Translations under genes and position numbers: made by a program
The notes under the pieces: generated by a model
What the model was told of the DNA's origin: nothing
Databases searched by the model: none
Seen by the model: the letters and a program-made list of their open reading frames with translations, nothing else
Shown here: one piece after another, positions 31,190 to 42,302 of the stretch
Layout: every line of letters starts with the position of its first letter
Numbering within the stretch: position 1 is the stretch's first letter
Origin: Avena insularis
Taxonomy: Eukaryota; Streptophyta; Magnoliopsida; Poales; Poaceae
Length of the DNA: 64,000 nucleotides
Direction of reading: 5' to 3'
NCBI GenBank assembly: GCA_023614405.1
Contig: CM042687.1
Span: forward strand, 232,092,292 to 232,156,291

Positions 31190-33878
31190 GGACCTAGCCA
31201 TGTGCTGGATCATTAGGCGGATCCAGCCTCTGCAGCACCGCGCGAAGCTCATGCACCAGTATACGAAGGATAGGAAGGATAGCCTCCACATCTCCAAGGA
31301 CAACTTCTCGAGTGACTCCATCAAGCTTCGCCTCAAGGACATAGTCAAGGTGAAGGACAGGAAGCGCGGCTTCGCCATCACTACGACATGTTTGAGGGCG
31401 TCAAGTGCCCAGATGTACTTACTTGTTTTTCCTTGTATGACATGTACTCTAGTTCTTCCGTCTAGCCTTAACCATTGCATCTAACACATTGGGATTTACT
31501 TAACAGCTCAAGGAACTAGACGACGGTAGCATGGCTGCCCAAGTCTACGACCGCATGATGAAGGAAATCACCATCGTGTCCGATGACGATGTTCTGTTGG
31601 TGCGTAAGCGGAAGAGATCCACCTCTGATGTTGCCAATGGAGGCAAGAAGAAGAAGACGGAGAGTGGAGCCTCCAAGAGATCCACCGCCTCCCTGGAGGC
31701 GTAGAAAAGAAGAACCACTGGTATCCCGTTTACTAAGGCACCAACCATTGTGTAAGCTTCTTAACATCCAACAATTGTCTCTTGCTCGTCTTGTTCCCGT
31801 ACTTATACTTTTGCACGTTTCAGTAAGAAGGCCAGTATGAGTTTGAAGAAGACCTCCAAAACATCGGGGGCTTCTAAAAACATCAAAGAAATGTTTCACC
31901 AAGCATCTCCCGCCATCGCCCCTCCAACTCCTAGCGTCCAGCCTGCTACCGCACCGACAAGCTCTCTAGCAAAGGTAACGTCTGAACCTTCCGCCATGGA
32001 AGTGGACCCAGATGTTGCCGCAGAACTTGCTATTGTCGGAAAACAAGAGACCCAAGAAAGCACCGCATCCAAAGTGGCTGAAGCTCCGGCTAAGGATGCC
32101 ACTGGTAGCGGTAAGGCGATGGTGGTAGGCAGAACTTCTGCCGCAGGCGGCGCCACTGCACCCAGGACACCAGCAGAGTTTCCGAAGATTGTCTACCCTG
32201 TGCTTACACTGAGTAGCTCAGCCCAGGTTCCTGGTGCTGCGTCGACTTCTCCAGCATGTGGTCTTGAGGTGCTACTCAAGCAAGCGGATATCCTGCACGG
32301 AAAACAGGTTGGTCTTCAGCGAGATACTTGCCGAGAGCTCCACCAACCTCAAGATCATTGCACTTGTAAGTTTTGTATGCCTTTTGCATTTCATATGTAG
32401 TATCCCACTGTAGCCCCCGAGGAATTAGACGGAAAACCATAGGTCTTTGTGTCTGAATGCTCTAAGACTGACTAAGCTAGAAAACTTCGTATTATAGCCC
32501 CCAAGTATGTAGTTTAAATGAATTATTCTGACTAGATACTTTTAGAGTAGCATACATAGTGTTTTTAAATTTCAATACTATAGCCCCCAAGCTTCTAGTT
32601 GAAACAAAATTAGTTCTGACTAGATGCTTAAAGAAAGACTAAGCATATTGCCAAGTTAAAAACTCTCACTGTAGCCCCCAAGCCTCTAGGTGGATATTTA
32701 TCTGGCTAGATGCTCCAAGTAGACTAAGTAACTTTGATCTTTTTCACAGAATGAGAATGCTCAGAGAGGCGTCGCCAACGAGAAGTTCCACAAGATGTGT
32801 GCTGACCTGGAAGCTTAAAAGGGTAAAACTGCCTTCTTGAAGCATCAAATCACCAAGAGCAAGAGTCTATTTTTCTTTTAAATTTCGCACTCAATCTTGG
32901 TCTTGTGCCATTAACCTCCGACTACTCATCGTGCACTGTTATTTCTCCGGCATGCAGAAAATATTGCCAAGGCAAAGGACATTGTTGAGCAATCCAAGCA
33001 CATAGAATTGCTGGATAGCGAGAACAAAATCCTCAAGCAGGAGAGGGCTGATACACTTAAGATGCATGAAGCATATATGAAGGCCGTGCAGGAGTCTGCC
33101 AACACGGAGATCAACCGGCTGATGGAGGAAATTGCAATTCTCAAGGAGCAGAAGAAATCTGCCGAAGAGCAGAATAAACGCAACCTTGAGGCTTACAAGG
33201 TCCTCCGACAAGAACGTGACTCCATGGCAGAGATGCTCCAACAAGCTTAGGCAAGCATCTTTGGTAAGCAATCTCCGTCGTGTACTTCTGTAAGGCATGT
33301 ACTTTGAAATTTTATATTGTTTGAACTCATGTACTCTATTGCTTGGCTGGAAATGCAGCTCCTATTGGTTTAACCAATACTCCTCCTCCTCCAAAAGAAT
33401 GCATGGTCCTTGTCGGCAACTTCATCAGTACCACCATCAAGCAAGCCATGGAAATTGCCAAGCCCTTGAACATCAACATTAAAGCGATGGATTCCATCAT
33501 GAAGTACTCAGAGATTCTGCACCAAGCCCCCGAGAGTATCGTAAGATGCAAAGCTTCATGTACCCAGGCTGGTGCAAGAATGTCGCTTGCGATGGTCAAG
33601 GCCAACTATGAGAATACCGACATTGACACGGTGACCTCGGTTCTGTAGACGATGACGCCCAGAAGATTGATCACAAAGCTATTTGGTCATCGCTCGCCGG
33701 CTACGACACCAGGGTCGCCGAGTTGGTCGATCCAAAATCCTTTGTGCCTCTCAAGATCATTGATGGCGACCAGACCAGCTCCTTCGAGTCTCTCAAGACC
33801 AACGACTTTGTTGATGATCAGGATGACTCTCCTGTCGTCGACGACGTTACCTCAAAGTCTCCTGCGCCAGAGGAATGA
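31190..33878 (+). pseudogene. outer Tat antisense gene, 3' part (six-exon gene)
   Basis: This continues the gene cut at 16905, first as LDLAMCWIIRRIQPLQHR. A frameshift near 31382 precedes YDMFEGVKCPD. Proposed exons are to 31414, 31507-31751, 31824-32365, 32750-32822, 32958-33263 and 33359-33878; introns have GT-AG ends. Content in order is an acidic stretch followed by Lys-rich KKKKTESG, a Ser/Pro/Ala-rich linker, a long coiled coil (32990-33240, Glu/Lys/Gln-rich), then PPPPKECMVLVGNFISTT with a helical C-terminal part. The end, DDSPVVDDVTSKSPAPEE, is at TGA 33876-33878. Stops near 31704, 32818, 33250 and 33646 show decay. The architecture (N-terminal domain, basic linker, coiled coil, acidic end) parallels the inner element's gene. 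Confidence 0.75.
32400..32720 (-). repeat. tandem array with polypurine-tract-like cores, in an antisense-gene intron
   Basis: Four diverged units with cores at 32411, 32495, 32581 and 32672 (spacing 84-91 bp) lie in the intron 32366-32749. Each core reads tagcccccaag or tagcccccgag, that is CTTGGGGGCTA on the minus strand. The outer element's polypurine tract is CTCTGGGGGCTAT. Confidence 0.8.
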
Positions 33879-34392
33879 AAAACACTTTGTAATATTTGTT
33901 TCCTCTGGATGTATATATGCGGAAAAACTATGGTTTTAATCTTAAGGCATAAAACAATAGCTATATGTTTCCTGCTACTTAAGTACTAGTTCCAGCATGT
34001 ATATATTTTTTAAGCAAGTGCTGGCTTATCCATTACTTTGGTTTTTATGCTTGACTTTTCATGAGTTGGAAGACTCATAGACGGAACCATGCGCTCAGGT
34101 GATGATGCCCAATGGCACCGTCAAAAACCTTAGCACAAAATCGCCAACTTTGAGTGCCGAAAGTCACTACTCCAAAATCCACATAAAAACGACAAACAAC
34201 GTGTAGACCAGAAAACATAAGCTAACGCCCGTAGGCGGAATTTTCACAAGTGCAAATGCGAAACTTGCGCATAAAGGTTTTATACGATCCTAAAATGAAC
34301 ACTAAAGGAGGTAAAAGACTCAAGAATATGAGTGAACCAAAGAGCTTTATTTCATTGATCATATAAGAGGTACACAGTAGATAAAAAATATG
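33879..34392. other. outer Tat 3' untranslated segment between antisense gene and pol
   Basis: No gene is seen. The half next to pol (34082-34392) matches the relic at 6131-6435 on the opposite strand. The antisense gene and pol converge here tail to tail, so this stretch should hold both 3' ends. Confidence 0.6.
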
Positions 34393-35574
34393 CTAAGTGT
34401 AAAAAGGACGTAGCTGTGCTATGTTCCATGGTCGATCAAGATCCGGGTAGTCATCATCCAGGTCACGTCGCTTACGCTTATGATCCTTGTTTGGTCTATC
34501 CTCAAGTTCATGATTGTCAACGAGGTAGTAAGACCCATTGAGTAGCGCCTTGCTTATGATGAACAGTCCTTCCCATGGTGGGGATAATTTTTGTGACTTC
34601 TTCTTCTTAAGTCAGAGCACCAGATCCCCCTCTTTAAACGAGCGATGCCAGACGCAGCGACTATGGTAGCTGCGTAGCTTCTGCTAGTAGATGGCAGATC
34701 TTTGGCATGCCAATACGCGCTCTTCCTCGAGAAGGTCCACATCTAGGCGCCTGGATTCTTTAGCATCATCTTCGTCGTAGGCGGCAACTCTTGGTGAATC
34801 ATGAAGGATGTTGGAAGGCAGGATGGCTTCTGCTCCATATACCATGAAATAAGGGGTGTAGCCGGTAGACCTGTTTGGTGTAGTTCGTAAACTCCAAAGA
34901 ACAGATGGTAATTCCTCCGCCCTAGCTCCAGCTACTCTATGTAGCGGTGCCTCTAGACATGGCTTGATTCCCTATAGAATTAATCCATTGGCTCGCTCAT
35001 TTGCCCATTAGATTGTGGATGTGCCACAGACGCTAAGTCAAGTCGGATGCCCTTCTCCCAACAACAAGTTCCACTTCTCCGAGTGACAAGTTGTTGCCGT
35101 TGTTGGTGATAATGCTATGTGGGAGACCAAATCTCACCACTAGATCCCGGATAAACCTGAGGGCAGTTGCCCCATCAAGCTTTATAATGGGTTTAACTTC
35201 TATCCATTTGGTGAATTTATCAACTGCTACTAGTAGATGTGTAAACCCACATGGTGTCGTCTGTAATGGACCAACCATGTCTAGCCCCCAGACTGCAAAC
35301 AACCAAGTTATTGGTATTATTCGCAATTCCTGAGCTGGAACATGTGGTTGTCGGGCATAGTACTGGCATCCCATGCATGTCTCAACCAGCTTGTTGGCGT
35401 CGCCTTCGTCGACCCAAGATAATCCTTGCCGGAAGGCTTTGGAGACCAACGATCGAGGAGCGGCGTGATGCCCGCAATCTCCAAGATGGATCTCACGAAG
35501 GATTTCAATACCCTCTTGCTAGGAAACACACTTGAGGTATACACCAGTGGTGCTTCTTTTATAGAGCTGTCCAT
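34393..35574 (-). pseudogene. outer Tat integrase, second catalytic Asp changed to Asn
   Basis: The zinc-binding part (KAFRQGLSWVDEG, CMGCQYYARQ) and the core with GLDMVGP lie in the frame 35449-35033. The second catalytic Asp, present as SIITDNGNN in the plus-strand relic, reads SIITNNGNN here, with Asn at 35102-35104. The frame then breaks near 35060. The C-terminal part lies at 34742-34554, and the pol frame ends as WNIAQLRPFYT at 34393. Further stops and frameshifts are present. This copy cannot supply integrase. Confidence 0.8.
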
Positions 35575-36847
35575 TGATTATGGTATAGCCCTTCGCTCGA
35601 CTACTATTTGCCGACTTTCGACTTCGTCGACGGGCAAAGCTTCGTGTACGAGATATTCCATAAACGGTTTTGTCCAAGCCAGAGGGACCTTTGTCACCAT
35701 GTGAACAAAATAGTCAACTCTATCCAGGTTAGATGGATCTGCTCCCTTCACGGATGGTGTCCGTAGATGCTCCAGGAAAATGCCAAGAGGAATTGGTTTG
35801 CGCCCTGATCCAAGCTTTGACAGCAGATCAGATGCCTCATTGTCCTCCCTCTTGACATACTTGAATTTGTAGCCCTTAAAGCACTTGGCTATCTCATCTA
35901 CTTCGTCTCGATATTCCGCCATCATAGGGTTCCACGCATTCCAGGTGCCAGCCACCTACTGGGCAACCAAGTCGGAATCTCCACAGCAAACTATGCGCTT
36001 GATGCCAATATCCTTGGCTATGCGAAGTCCATGTATGAGTGCTTCATATTCCGCCATGTTGTTTGTAGCCTCAAAATGGATCTGCAGAACATAGTGCAAC
36101 TTTTCCCTGTTGGTGACTGTAGCAGTACACTAGCCCCGAGCCGTTGAGTAGCTTTGATCCGTCAAAGTGCATCACCCAGTATTTTGGATCTGGTACAGGG
36201 GTAGCATCTAGCATATCCGTACAGTCTGCAATGAAATCCGCCAAGACTTGTGATTTCATAGCGTCGCATCTCTTGTAGGTGATATCGAAGGCGGCAAGCT
36301 CAATGCCCCACTTCGCAACCCTTCCTGTAGCGTCGCTGTTATTGATGATGTTGGACAGTGGAGCTTTACTCACAACTGTAATAGGGTGCTCCTGGAAATA
36401 GTGCCTTAGCTTTCGAGAAGAAAGGAACACTCCATAAGTTAGCTTCTGGTAGTGCGGGTAGCACTGCTTGGACTACGTCAAGACCTCGCTTACATAGTAA
36501 ACTGGTCATTGCACTCCGTACTCATGCCCTGGTTCTTTCCGATCTACCATGACGACGATGCTGATTACCCGGTTGGTGGCCGCCATGTAAATCAACATAG
36601 GATCCATAGGCTCGGGTGCTGCGAGTATAGGTGCCGAGGAAAGTATCTCCTTTAGCTTCTTGAGTGCAGCATCTACTTCGTCCGCGCATGTAAATTTGTC
36701 CGCCTTCTTTAGAAACTTGTACAGCAGCAGAGCCTTCTCTATAAGTCGGCTAACGAATCGTATTACTGCTGCTACGCAGCCAATGAGCCGTTGGATGTCC
36801 TTTAGGCCTATCAGACAGTTTATGTTTAGGATGGCCTTGATCTTATC
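35575..36847 (-). pseudogene. outer Tat RNase H and archaeal-type RNase H
   Basis: The first RNase H includes SSRKLRHYFQEHPITVVSK (36430 onward) and WGIELAAFDITYKRCD. The archaeal-type RNase H starts at YWVMHFDGSKLLNGSG near 36180 and shows a frameshift near 36130. It continues through AEYEALIHGL and GDSDLVAQ (about 35970-36060) to REDNEASDLLSKLGSG near 35830, which would supply the last acidic residues. A linker (VKGADPSNLDRVDYF) leads to integrase. Stops near 35956 and elsewhere break the frame. Confidence 0.75.
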
Positions 36848-37780
36848 CTAGTTGACCTCGATTCCACGCTGGGAAACGAGGAAGCCCAACAATTTGCCGG
36901 CTGGAACCCCAAAGATGCACTTCTTTGGGTTAAGCATCATGTTGTATTTCCGGAGATTATGAAAGGTTTCTTTTAAGTCAGAGATTAAGTCGTTTGACTT
37001 TTTAGAAATCACCGCTATATCATCCACATAAGCATGAACGTTCTGACCAATTTGATCGTGTAGGCAATGCTTCATAGTCCGCTGGTAGCACTAGCATTTT
37101 TTAGCCCAAAGGGCATCGTGACATAGCAAAACGTGCCGTAAGGTGTGGTGAACAAAGTGGCCAACTGGTCCTACTTCCTCATCTTTATCTGGTGGTATCC
37201 TGAGTATGCATCAAAAACACAAAATTTCTGAGCCAGCCGTCGAGTCAATGACTTGGTCAATGCGAGGCAAATCAAACGGATCTTTCGGGCACACTTTGTT
37301 CAAGCCGGTGTAATCAGCACACATTCTTAATTCTTTGGTTCCCTTTTTGGGGTCAAGTACAGGATTGGCCAGCCATCGGGTGTGAAGGACTTCTCAGATA
37401 AAACTAGCCTTAAGTAACCAGGCTATCTCTTTGCCTATGGCGCGTCTCTTCTCTTCTCCAAAGTGTCGTAGAGGTTGTTTCACCGGTTTACATTTTGGAT
37501 CAATATTTAAGCTATGCTCGCGAAGTTCCCTAGGTACGCCTTTCATGTCGGAAGGTTGCCAGGCAAAGATGTCCCTATTCTCACGGAGGAACTCGACGAG
37601 CGCACTTTCCTATTTAGGGTCCAGGTTCTTCCCAATGGCGGTGGTATTGGAGGCGTCGCCTACCACAAGTTCCACCGAATTAGTCTCGATGGCGGCCTTG
37701 TAGGCGGGATCAGAGTCAAAAATCTTCTTCTTCGATGCCGGCATCTCCGTGGCATCGACCTTTCTATGGATCTCCTTGAA
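36848..37780 (-). pseudogene. outer Tat reverse transcriptase (broken)
   Basis: The palm segment 37075-36848 has AYVDDIAVISKKS, with the catalytic YVDD at 37019-37030, and the LLGFLVSQRGIEV end followed by a stop. The upstream part (37100-37480) is spread over several frames with an internal TAG and at least two frameshifts. Pieces such as ANPVLDPKKG, DYTGLN and KDPFDLPRIDQVIDS are recognisable. The catalytic centre itself is intact but no continuous RT can be made. Confidence 0.75.
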
Positions 37781-39340
37781 TTATTCGCTGTAGAGGACTG
37801 CTTCTGTAAAGACTGCTTCTCCAATCTCGCAGTACCTTGCCTTTGTAAAGCTTCCAGATACGATGATGACACCGTTTGGTTTGGGTATCTTGAGCTTGTT
37901 GTAGACGAAGCATGGCTTGGCCACGAAGGCATGGAATATATCGCGTCCGAATATGACGTGGTGCATGCTCTTGAAGGGGACCACCTCGAAGGTCATGCTC
38001 TCTTGGCGGTAATTATTAACATCGCCAAAAGCGACCTGAAGGGTGATGCACCCAAGGGACTGAGCCTCCCGGCCAGGAACTACGCCATGGAACACGGTGT
38101 TGGTCCGCCTTAGGTTGGCCTCCATCAAGTTCATCTTGTGCAGCGTATCCAGGTACATGATGTTGATGCTGCTTCCAGTGTCCACCATGCATTTGGTGAA
38201 CTCGTTGCCGTCAATCAGAGGGTTGATGACCATGGCGTATTGGTTCTCCATAGGTATGAGGTCTAGGTGATCCTTCCTATCCCAAGTGATTGGAACTTCC
38301 GACCAGCACAGGTACTGAGGGACTAAGGGTAGGGTGGCCATCAGTATCCTCATGGAGTTTTTTTGTGCCCGGATAATAGGGGTGCCAAGGAAAGTGTGGT
38401 AGACGGCGGCCTTCTTCTTGAAGGGGTTCTTGCCTTTGCCATTGTCCTTTTCGGCGTGCTTGGGGTCAACATCCTCGTCCATGTCACTTGAATCCTTGGA
38501 CTCCTCTTCGTTCTTCCCTTCGCCCTTGCCTTGCGGTCTGTTCTTCTGGCTTCGCTTGTAACCGGACTCCGGGTCCTCCTTGAGGTCATTGATGAACTTG
38601 CAATGGCGATTGGTGTGAGTGGCCTTGTCGTTGGAGTCGAGGTGTACAATGCATGTCATATCACGACACACCTTGTACGTTTGGGGAACACGGAGCGCTG
38701 TAGGGGTAGTTTCACTACCTCGCAGCTGCCCACGACTAGCCCCCCGTCCTCGGCCATGTTGTGCGCCATCACCTCGTCCTGCAAATGTCATGGCAACCAT
38801 GTCGGAGGTTTGATTTTCTTCTAGCGGTCTCTTCTTCTTGCTGTTGTTGTTCCTCTTAGCTTGGGTTGGAACGGCTATTGCCGGCAAGGAGCCACGAGCA
38901 TCATTGTCGGCAGCCGCGAACTCACTAGCCAATTGGATCATCTGATTGAGATCGAGCCTGTGATTGTCCTGCAGGAGCTTCAACTTATGTCGGAGCAATG
39001 TACCTTTTTCCAACCTGTCAATGAAGGCGGCCATGGAGGTCTGATCGTGCACTCCTGCGCAGGAATTCTTCATATCCATCAAGCGTGAGAGGTAGGCTCG
39101 AGATGACTCGTCTTTATCTTGCACGCACCACTGTAGATCGCCAACAGTGCAGGGATGCTGATGCGTACCCTCGAAGTTTTTGGTGAATGCTTCTTGCATG
39201 TCCAACCAGTTGCAGATGGACTTCTCCAGCAAGTCATCAATCCATTGGCAGGCCGTGCCCGTCAACATCAGTGGGAGGTATTTAACGACAACATTGGGGT
39301 TACCCCCGGCAATCTCCACTGCGCTGTCGTAATCCTGCAA
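37781..39340 (-). CDS. outer Tat gag C-terminal half with retropepsin
   Basis: A clean frame of 519 codons, the longest open stretch of this element. It holds the capsid-type part (KYLPLMLTGTACQWIDDL, AFTKNFEGTHQHPC, SSRAYLSRLMDMKNSC), a Gly/Arg-rich segment (GRGDGAQHGRGRGASRGQL), a basic/acidic linker (KEDPESGYKRSQKNRPQG), and the retropepsin with VDTGSSINIMYLDTL, an intact Asp-Thr-Gly. It ends in the protease tail (KARYCEIGEAVFTEAVLY). The start at 39340 is an internal Met; the true start lies upstream, where the frame is broken. It serves as the reference for reading the relic at 1532-2775. Confidence 0.8.
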   Translation of the reverse strand: MQDYDSAVEIAGGNPNVVVKYLPLMLTGTACQWIDDLLEKSICNWLDMQEAFTKNFEGTHQHPCTVGDLQWCVQDKDESSRAYLSRLMDMKNSCAGVHDQTSMAAFIDRLEKGTLLRHKLKLLQDNHRLDLNQMIQLASEFAAADNDARGSLPAIAVPTQAKRNNNSKKKRPLEENQTSDMVAMTFAGRGDGAQHGRGRGASRGQLRGSETTPTALRVPQTYKVCRDMTCIVHLDSNDKATHTNRHCKFINDLKEDPESGYKRSQKNRPQGKGEGKNEEESKDSSDMDEDVDPKHAEKDNGKGKNPFKKKAAVYHTFLGTPIIRAQKNSMRILMATLPLVPQYLCWSEVPITWDRKDHLDLIPMENQYAMVINPLIDGNEFTKCMVDTGSSINIMYLDTLHKMNLMEANLRRTNTVFHGVVPGREAQSLGCITLQVAFGDVNNYRQESMTFEVVPFKSMHHVIFGRDIFHAFVAKPCFVYNKLKIPKPNGVIIVSGSFTKARYCEIGEAVFTEAVLYSE

Positions 39341-41688
39341 CCACGTAGCTGGTTTGGAGGTGCCGTCATAGGGCTTGATCGTCTTGTCAATCCAGAAACC
39401 CTTGGGGTAAGTTGTGGTCCATATTACAGGTCCAAAGCAATGCGGTCCCAGGTATGGTCCTTCCCGGACCTCATGAATCTTGTCCAGGCATGAACGTGCG
39501 TCGTATGGCTTCGGGCTTGCTCTTTTCTTCTTGCCGCCAGGGGATGGGCTACGTGAATGACGCGGGCCCCTCCGCCATGGTGGCTGCTAGATGGTGACGG
39601 AGGCGGAGGTGGCGGTGGGTTAGCCTTCTTGCTGTTACCCTCCTGCGATGCCTTGTCGTTGCTTATCGGACGTGGAGGGTCATGGCGTGACCTACTCTTG
39701 TGTCCTTGGTTGCGCTCTCCATCGTGACGGGGTTGCTCCATGTTGTCTTGGATGACAATGTCGCCCTGCCTTGGCAGAGGCATGCTTGTAGGATGGTGAG
39801 ACTTTGGGTCTTCGTGATGTCGGGGAGATCGGGGCGGTGGAGATGGGCGAAGAGGATGAGCCTTTCCTCCATGGTTGGAGGATATGGGGATAGCATCCTT
39901 CCTATTGCGTGCATCCCTCTGTCTTCGTTCTGATGAACCCGTCTGAGACCCGACATCCTGAGGAGATCGGTCCCTTGGCGGCTTAGGATTGCTAGACTGG
40001 CAATATGCTTGGTCAGACTCAAGCCTCTAAGAGGTGGCCTTTTCCTGCTGTTTGACCGCCTTTCCTACAAGGTCATAGACCTGTTCCACAGCTGCGGGTG
40101 ATCTATCCTGCTCCAGAAGGGTCTTGGCGATGGCTAAGTTGAGAATAGGAGTGGGCATGACCTGCATGCCCTCGCTATCAATGTATGGCTTGGCTTGTGG
40201 CAGCTTCGGGGGAGCCTATCCTAGGTTTCGCTGTACACCAAGATCGTTGATGATGCGAGCCAGGACTTTCTTAGCCTTCTGCTGCTTGAGCAGAGTCTTG
40301 TACTCGGCCTCCATGGATCTAGCTTTCTCTATTGACTTCTGCGCCTTGGCCAGATCTTGATCTAGCTATGAGCCTTGCTCCGTGATGGCATGCGCTTCCT
40401 CTAGCTGCTGCTGGCGCTTCTCGTCAAGATGGACTACGTTCCGTATATGAGCCACAGTCATGGGCTCGACGAGAAAATTGTCGTACATCACTCTATTAGC
40501 TGGAGTGATTTGGGTATCCGCAGACATAGATGCCGGAGGCAGCGGGTTTGCGGTGTTGTTCTTACTCGGACTGGCGTTGAGTTCCTGCAGCTACTGCACT
40601 GGGTTAGGCGGAGGGGGCATGGCCTTTGCGCGATCATTGTCGGCAGAAACATGTGGTCCCTTCCCCTTGTCCAGCGCTTTAGGCGGAGCCTGTCCAAGTT
40701 GATCTTCCTCCATCACACTCCCAATGGCGACGAATACCTCTCGGGATGTGATGGCCTTGTCGGCCTTCTCCTCTCGCTTGATGTCCTCCTCCATCTCCTG
40801 CATAGCAGAGTCGAGTTCCTCCGAGTCCATGCTGATGTCGGCGTAGAGCGCGTCTAGAATAGAGTCAGAGGGTGCGGGGGCTTCCTTGACGACGGAAGAA
40901 GATGCTGAGGCGGCAGGGATATTGACTGGAGGCGGTGGCAGTGGTTGCTAAGGCGGCGGGGCATCGGGTACGGCTGCAAGCACTACCCGAGCTTCTGCTT
41001 CAGCAGCCGCATAGTTATTGACGGTGTGAACCATGCCCTCGAAAGTGAGGAGACCCATGGCCTGTTGTTGTCTTAGCGTATGCCGGATAAGTGTACCGTG
41101 TTCCAGTCCTTGCACAAAGTGATAGATAGCATCATCATTGGGGGTAATGTTCTAGATCAGCCTGTATACGGAGCCACCTGGCTAGGTAATCAAGGGGTTT
41201 TTCACCCTCTCTCTGAACACAACACGCCAGATCGAAGATAGTCACCACGCCGATGAACTTGGATCTCTGTTGTCTAGATGCACGGGCGAAGCTGGCGGAC
41301 TTGCAGCGATCTTCCACAGTTATATCCTGCACAGGGGCGGTTTGGGTGGGCCTTGAATTTTTCTGATCTATGTTGGCAAACTCCGAAGAGATATCCGACT
41401 TCGATCCTTCCACGAACGCGTCCTTCCCGTAGGAGGTCCGTGCGGGCCTTGATGATCCTCCGACTTGTAGGGAACTAGTGCCCGAGTCGGTTTTGTCGAT
41501 GAAGAGGTGGATGTCCCCGTTTGGGACGATCGAGCAGCGGGTGGGGTTTGTCTTTGCCGGGATCCAGAACTCGTCAGGAGGGAAGATCGGAACATTGCCG
41601 GAGAATAGAACATGACCGATGGCTATGGTTTCATCAATTCCCTCGAAGATCTTGGACCTCACCCGTTGTAGAGCCTGAAGCGCCTCTT
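39341..41688 (-). pseudogene. outer Tat gag N-terminal region (broken)
   Basis: The frame 41707-41135 opens at the primer site and reads through RVRSKIFEGIDETIAIGH and FPPDEFWIPAKTN, the position where the inner element's gag also begins. It breaks at about 41135. From there to 39341 the sequence is rich in Arg, Pro, Gln and charged residues in changing frames, including a coiled-coil-like Glu/Lys stretch near 40600-40830 and 40230-40400. This fits the variable N-terminal part of Tat gag. I cannot join it into one frame, because several shifts and stops intervene. Confidence 0.6.
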
Positions 41689-41706
41689 GCCCCATGGTGG
41701 GCGCCA
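41689..41706 (-). other. outer Tat primer-binding site
   Basis: The minus strand reads TGGCGCCCACCATGGGGC, two bases after the LTR end. It matches the inner element's site except for one base. Confidence 0.85.
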
Positions 41707-41708
41707 AC

Positions 41709-42243
41709 TATGATGGTATTGCCGACGAGTATGCCATGGAGGGGTCCTAATAGAGCGTGTTTAGAGAGATGGGGTAAGGCGGAAGGTTGGCGGGTATGAG
41801 GTAACACAACTTACCTAGGTTCAGATCCCACGATGGTGGCGGAATCCTACTCCTGCTATAAATCACTATAATGGCAATACGCCGAGTTACAAGGATCGGT
41901 TCGCTATGCGCGATATGAGTTGTTCTCTGAGGTTATGCCCTAAAGGCTCAAATAGGTCTGGCTTATATAGTCGCCAGATACTAGGGTTACAAGCAAAGTC
42001 CTAACCGGACAGGTTATAGAGTCCTACACGATACACAACTAGTCTAACGTGTCTTGCACTCCAAGGCTCCGGGTACGCTGGTGACTCCTCCGTAGCCTTC
42101 CTTTATTCGGCATGGGCCTCCCTTCTGGATCCATATAACTGGGCCGCCCAGCAGGCCATGGGCCTTGCTACCAACTATGGGCCACCCGGGTTATCCGGAT
42201 TAGAGACATGCAATGGTGGTACCCATTTAGCATATCCCCAACA
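41709..42243 (-). repeat. outer Tat 5' LTR
   Basis: A 535-bp intact LTR. In minus orientation it starts TGTTGGGGATATGC at 42243 and ends near ATCATA, where the expected terminal CA is mutated. TATA box TATATAAG at 41962-41969 on the minus strand. The target duplication CTACT follows at 42244-42248. Confidence 0.92.
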
Positions 42244-42302
42244 CTACTCACAAGCCAACCGAGCAGTTAACGATTACCGATTTCCTTACCATTGGTTCTG
42301 AC
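42244..42302. other. right target duplication and continuation of the split repeat
   Basis: CTACT at 42244-42248 is the right duplication. The remaining 54 bp contain gttaacgattaccgattt and continue the motif style of 6436-6955. The Athila-type LTR starts right after. Confidence 0.5.

Larger units (their letters stand above)
6956..42243 (-). mobile_element. outer Tat-lineage Gypsy element, split by two nested insertions
   Basis: The element runs right to left: 5' LTR 41709-42243, primer site, gag, protease, RT, two RNase H domains, integrase, an antisense gene, polypurine tract at 15490-15500, and 3' LTR. The 3' LTR is split by a Copia element and the antisense gene is split by the inner Tat element. 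Removing both insertions leaves about 13,005 bp. The rejoined 3' LTR is 535 bp, the same length as the 5' LTR. By eye the two LTRs differ at roughly 8% of sites, so this is the older insertion. Pol has stops and frameshifts, and integrase has lost a catalytic Asp, so it is not autonomous. Confidence 0.9.
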
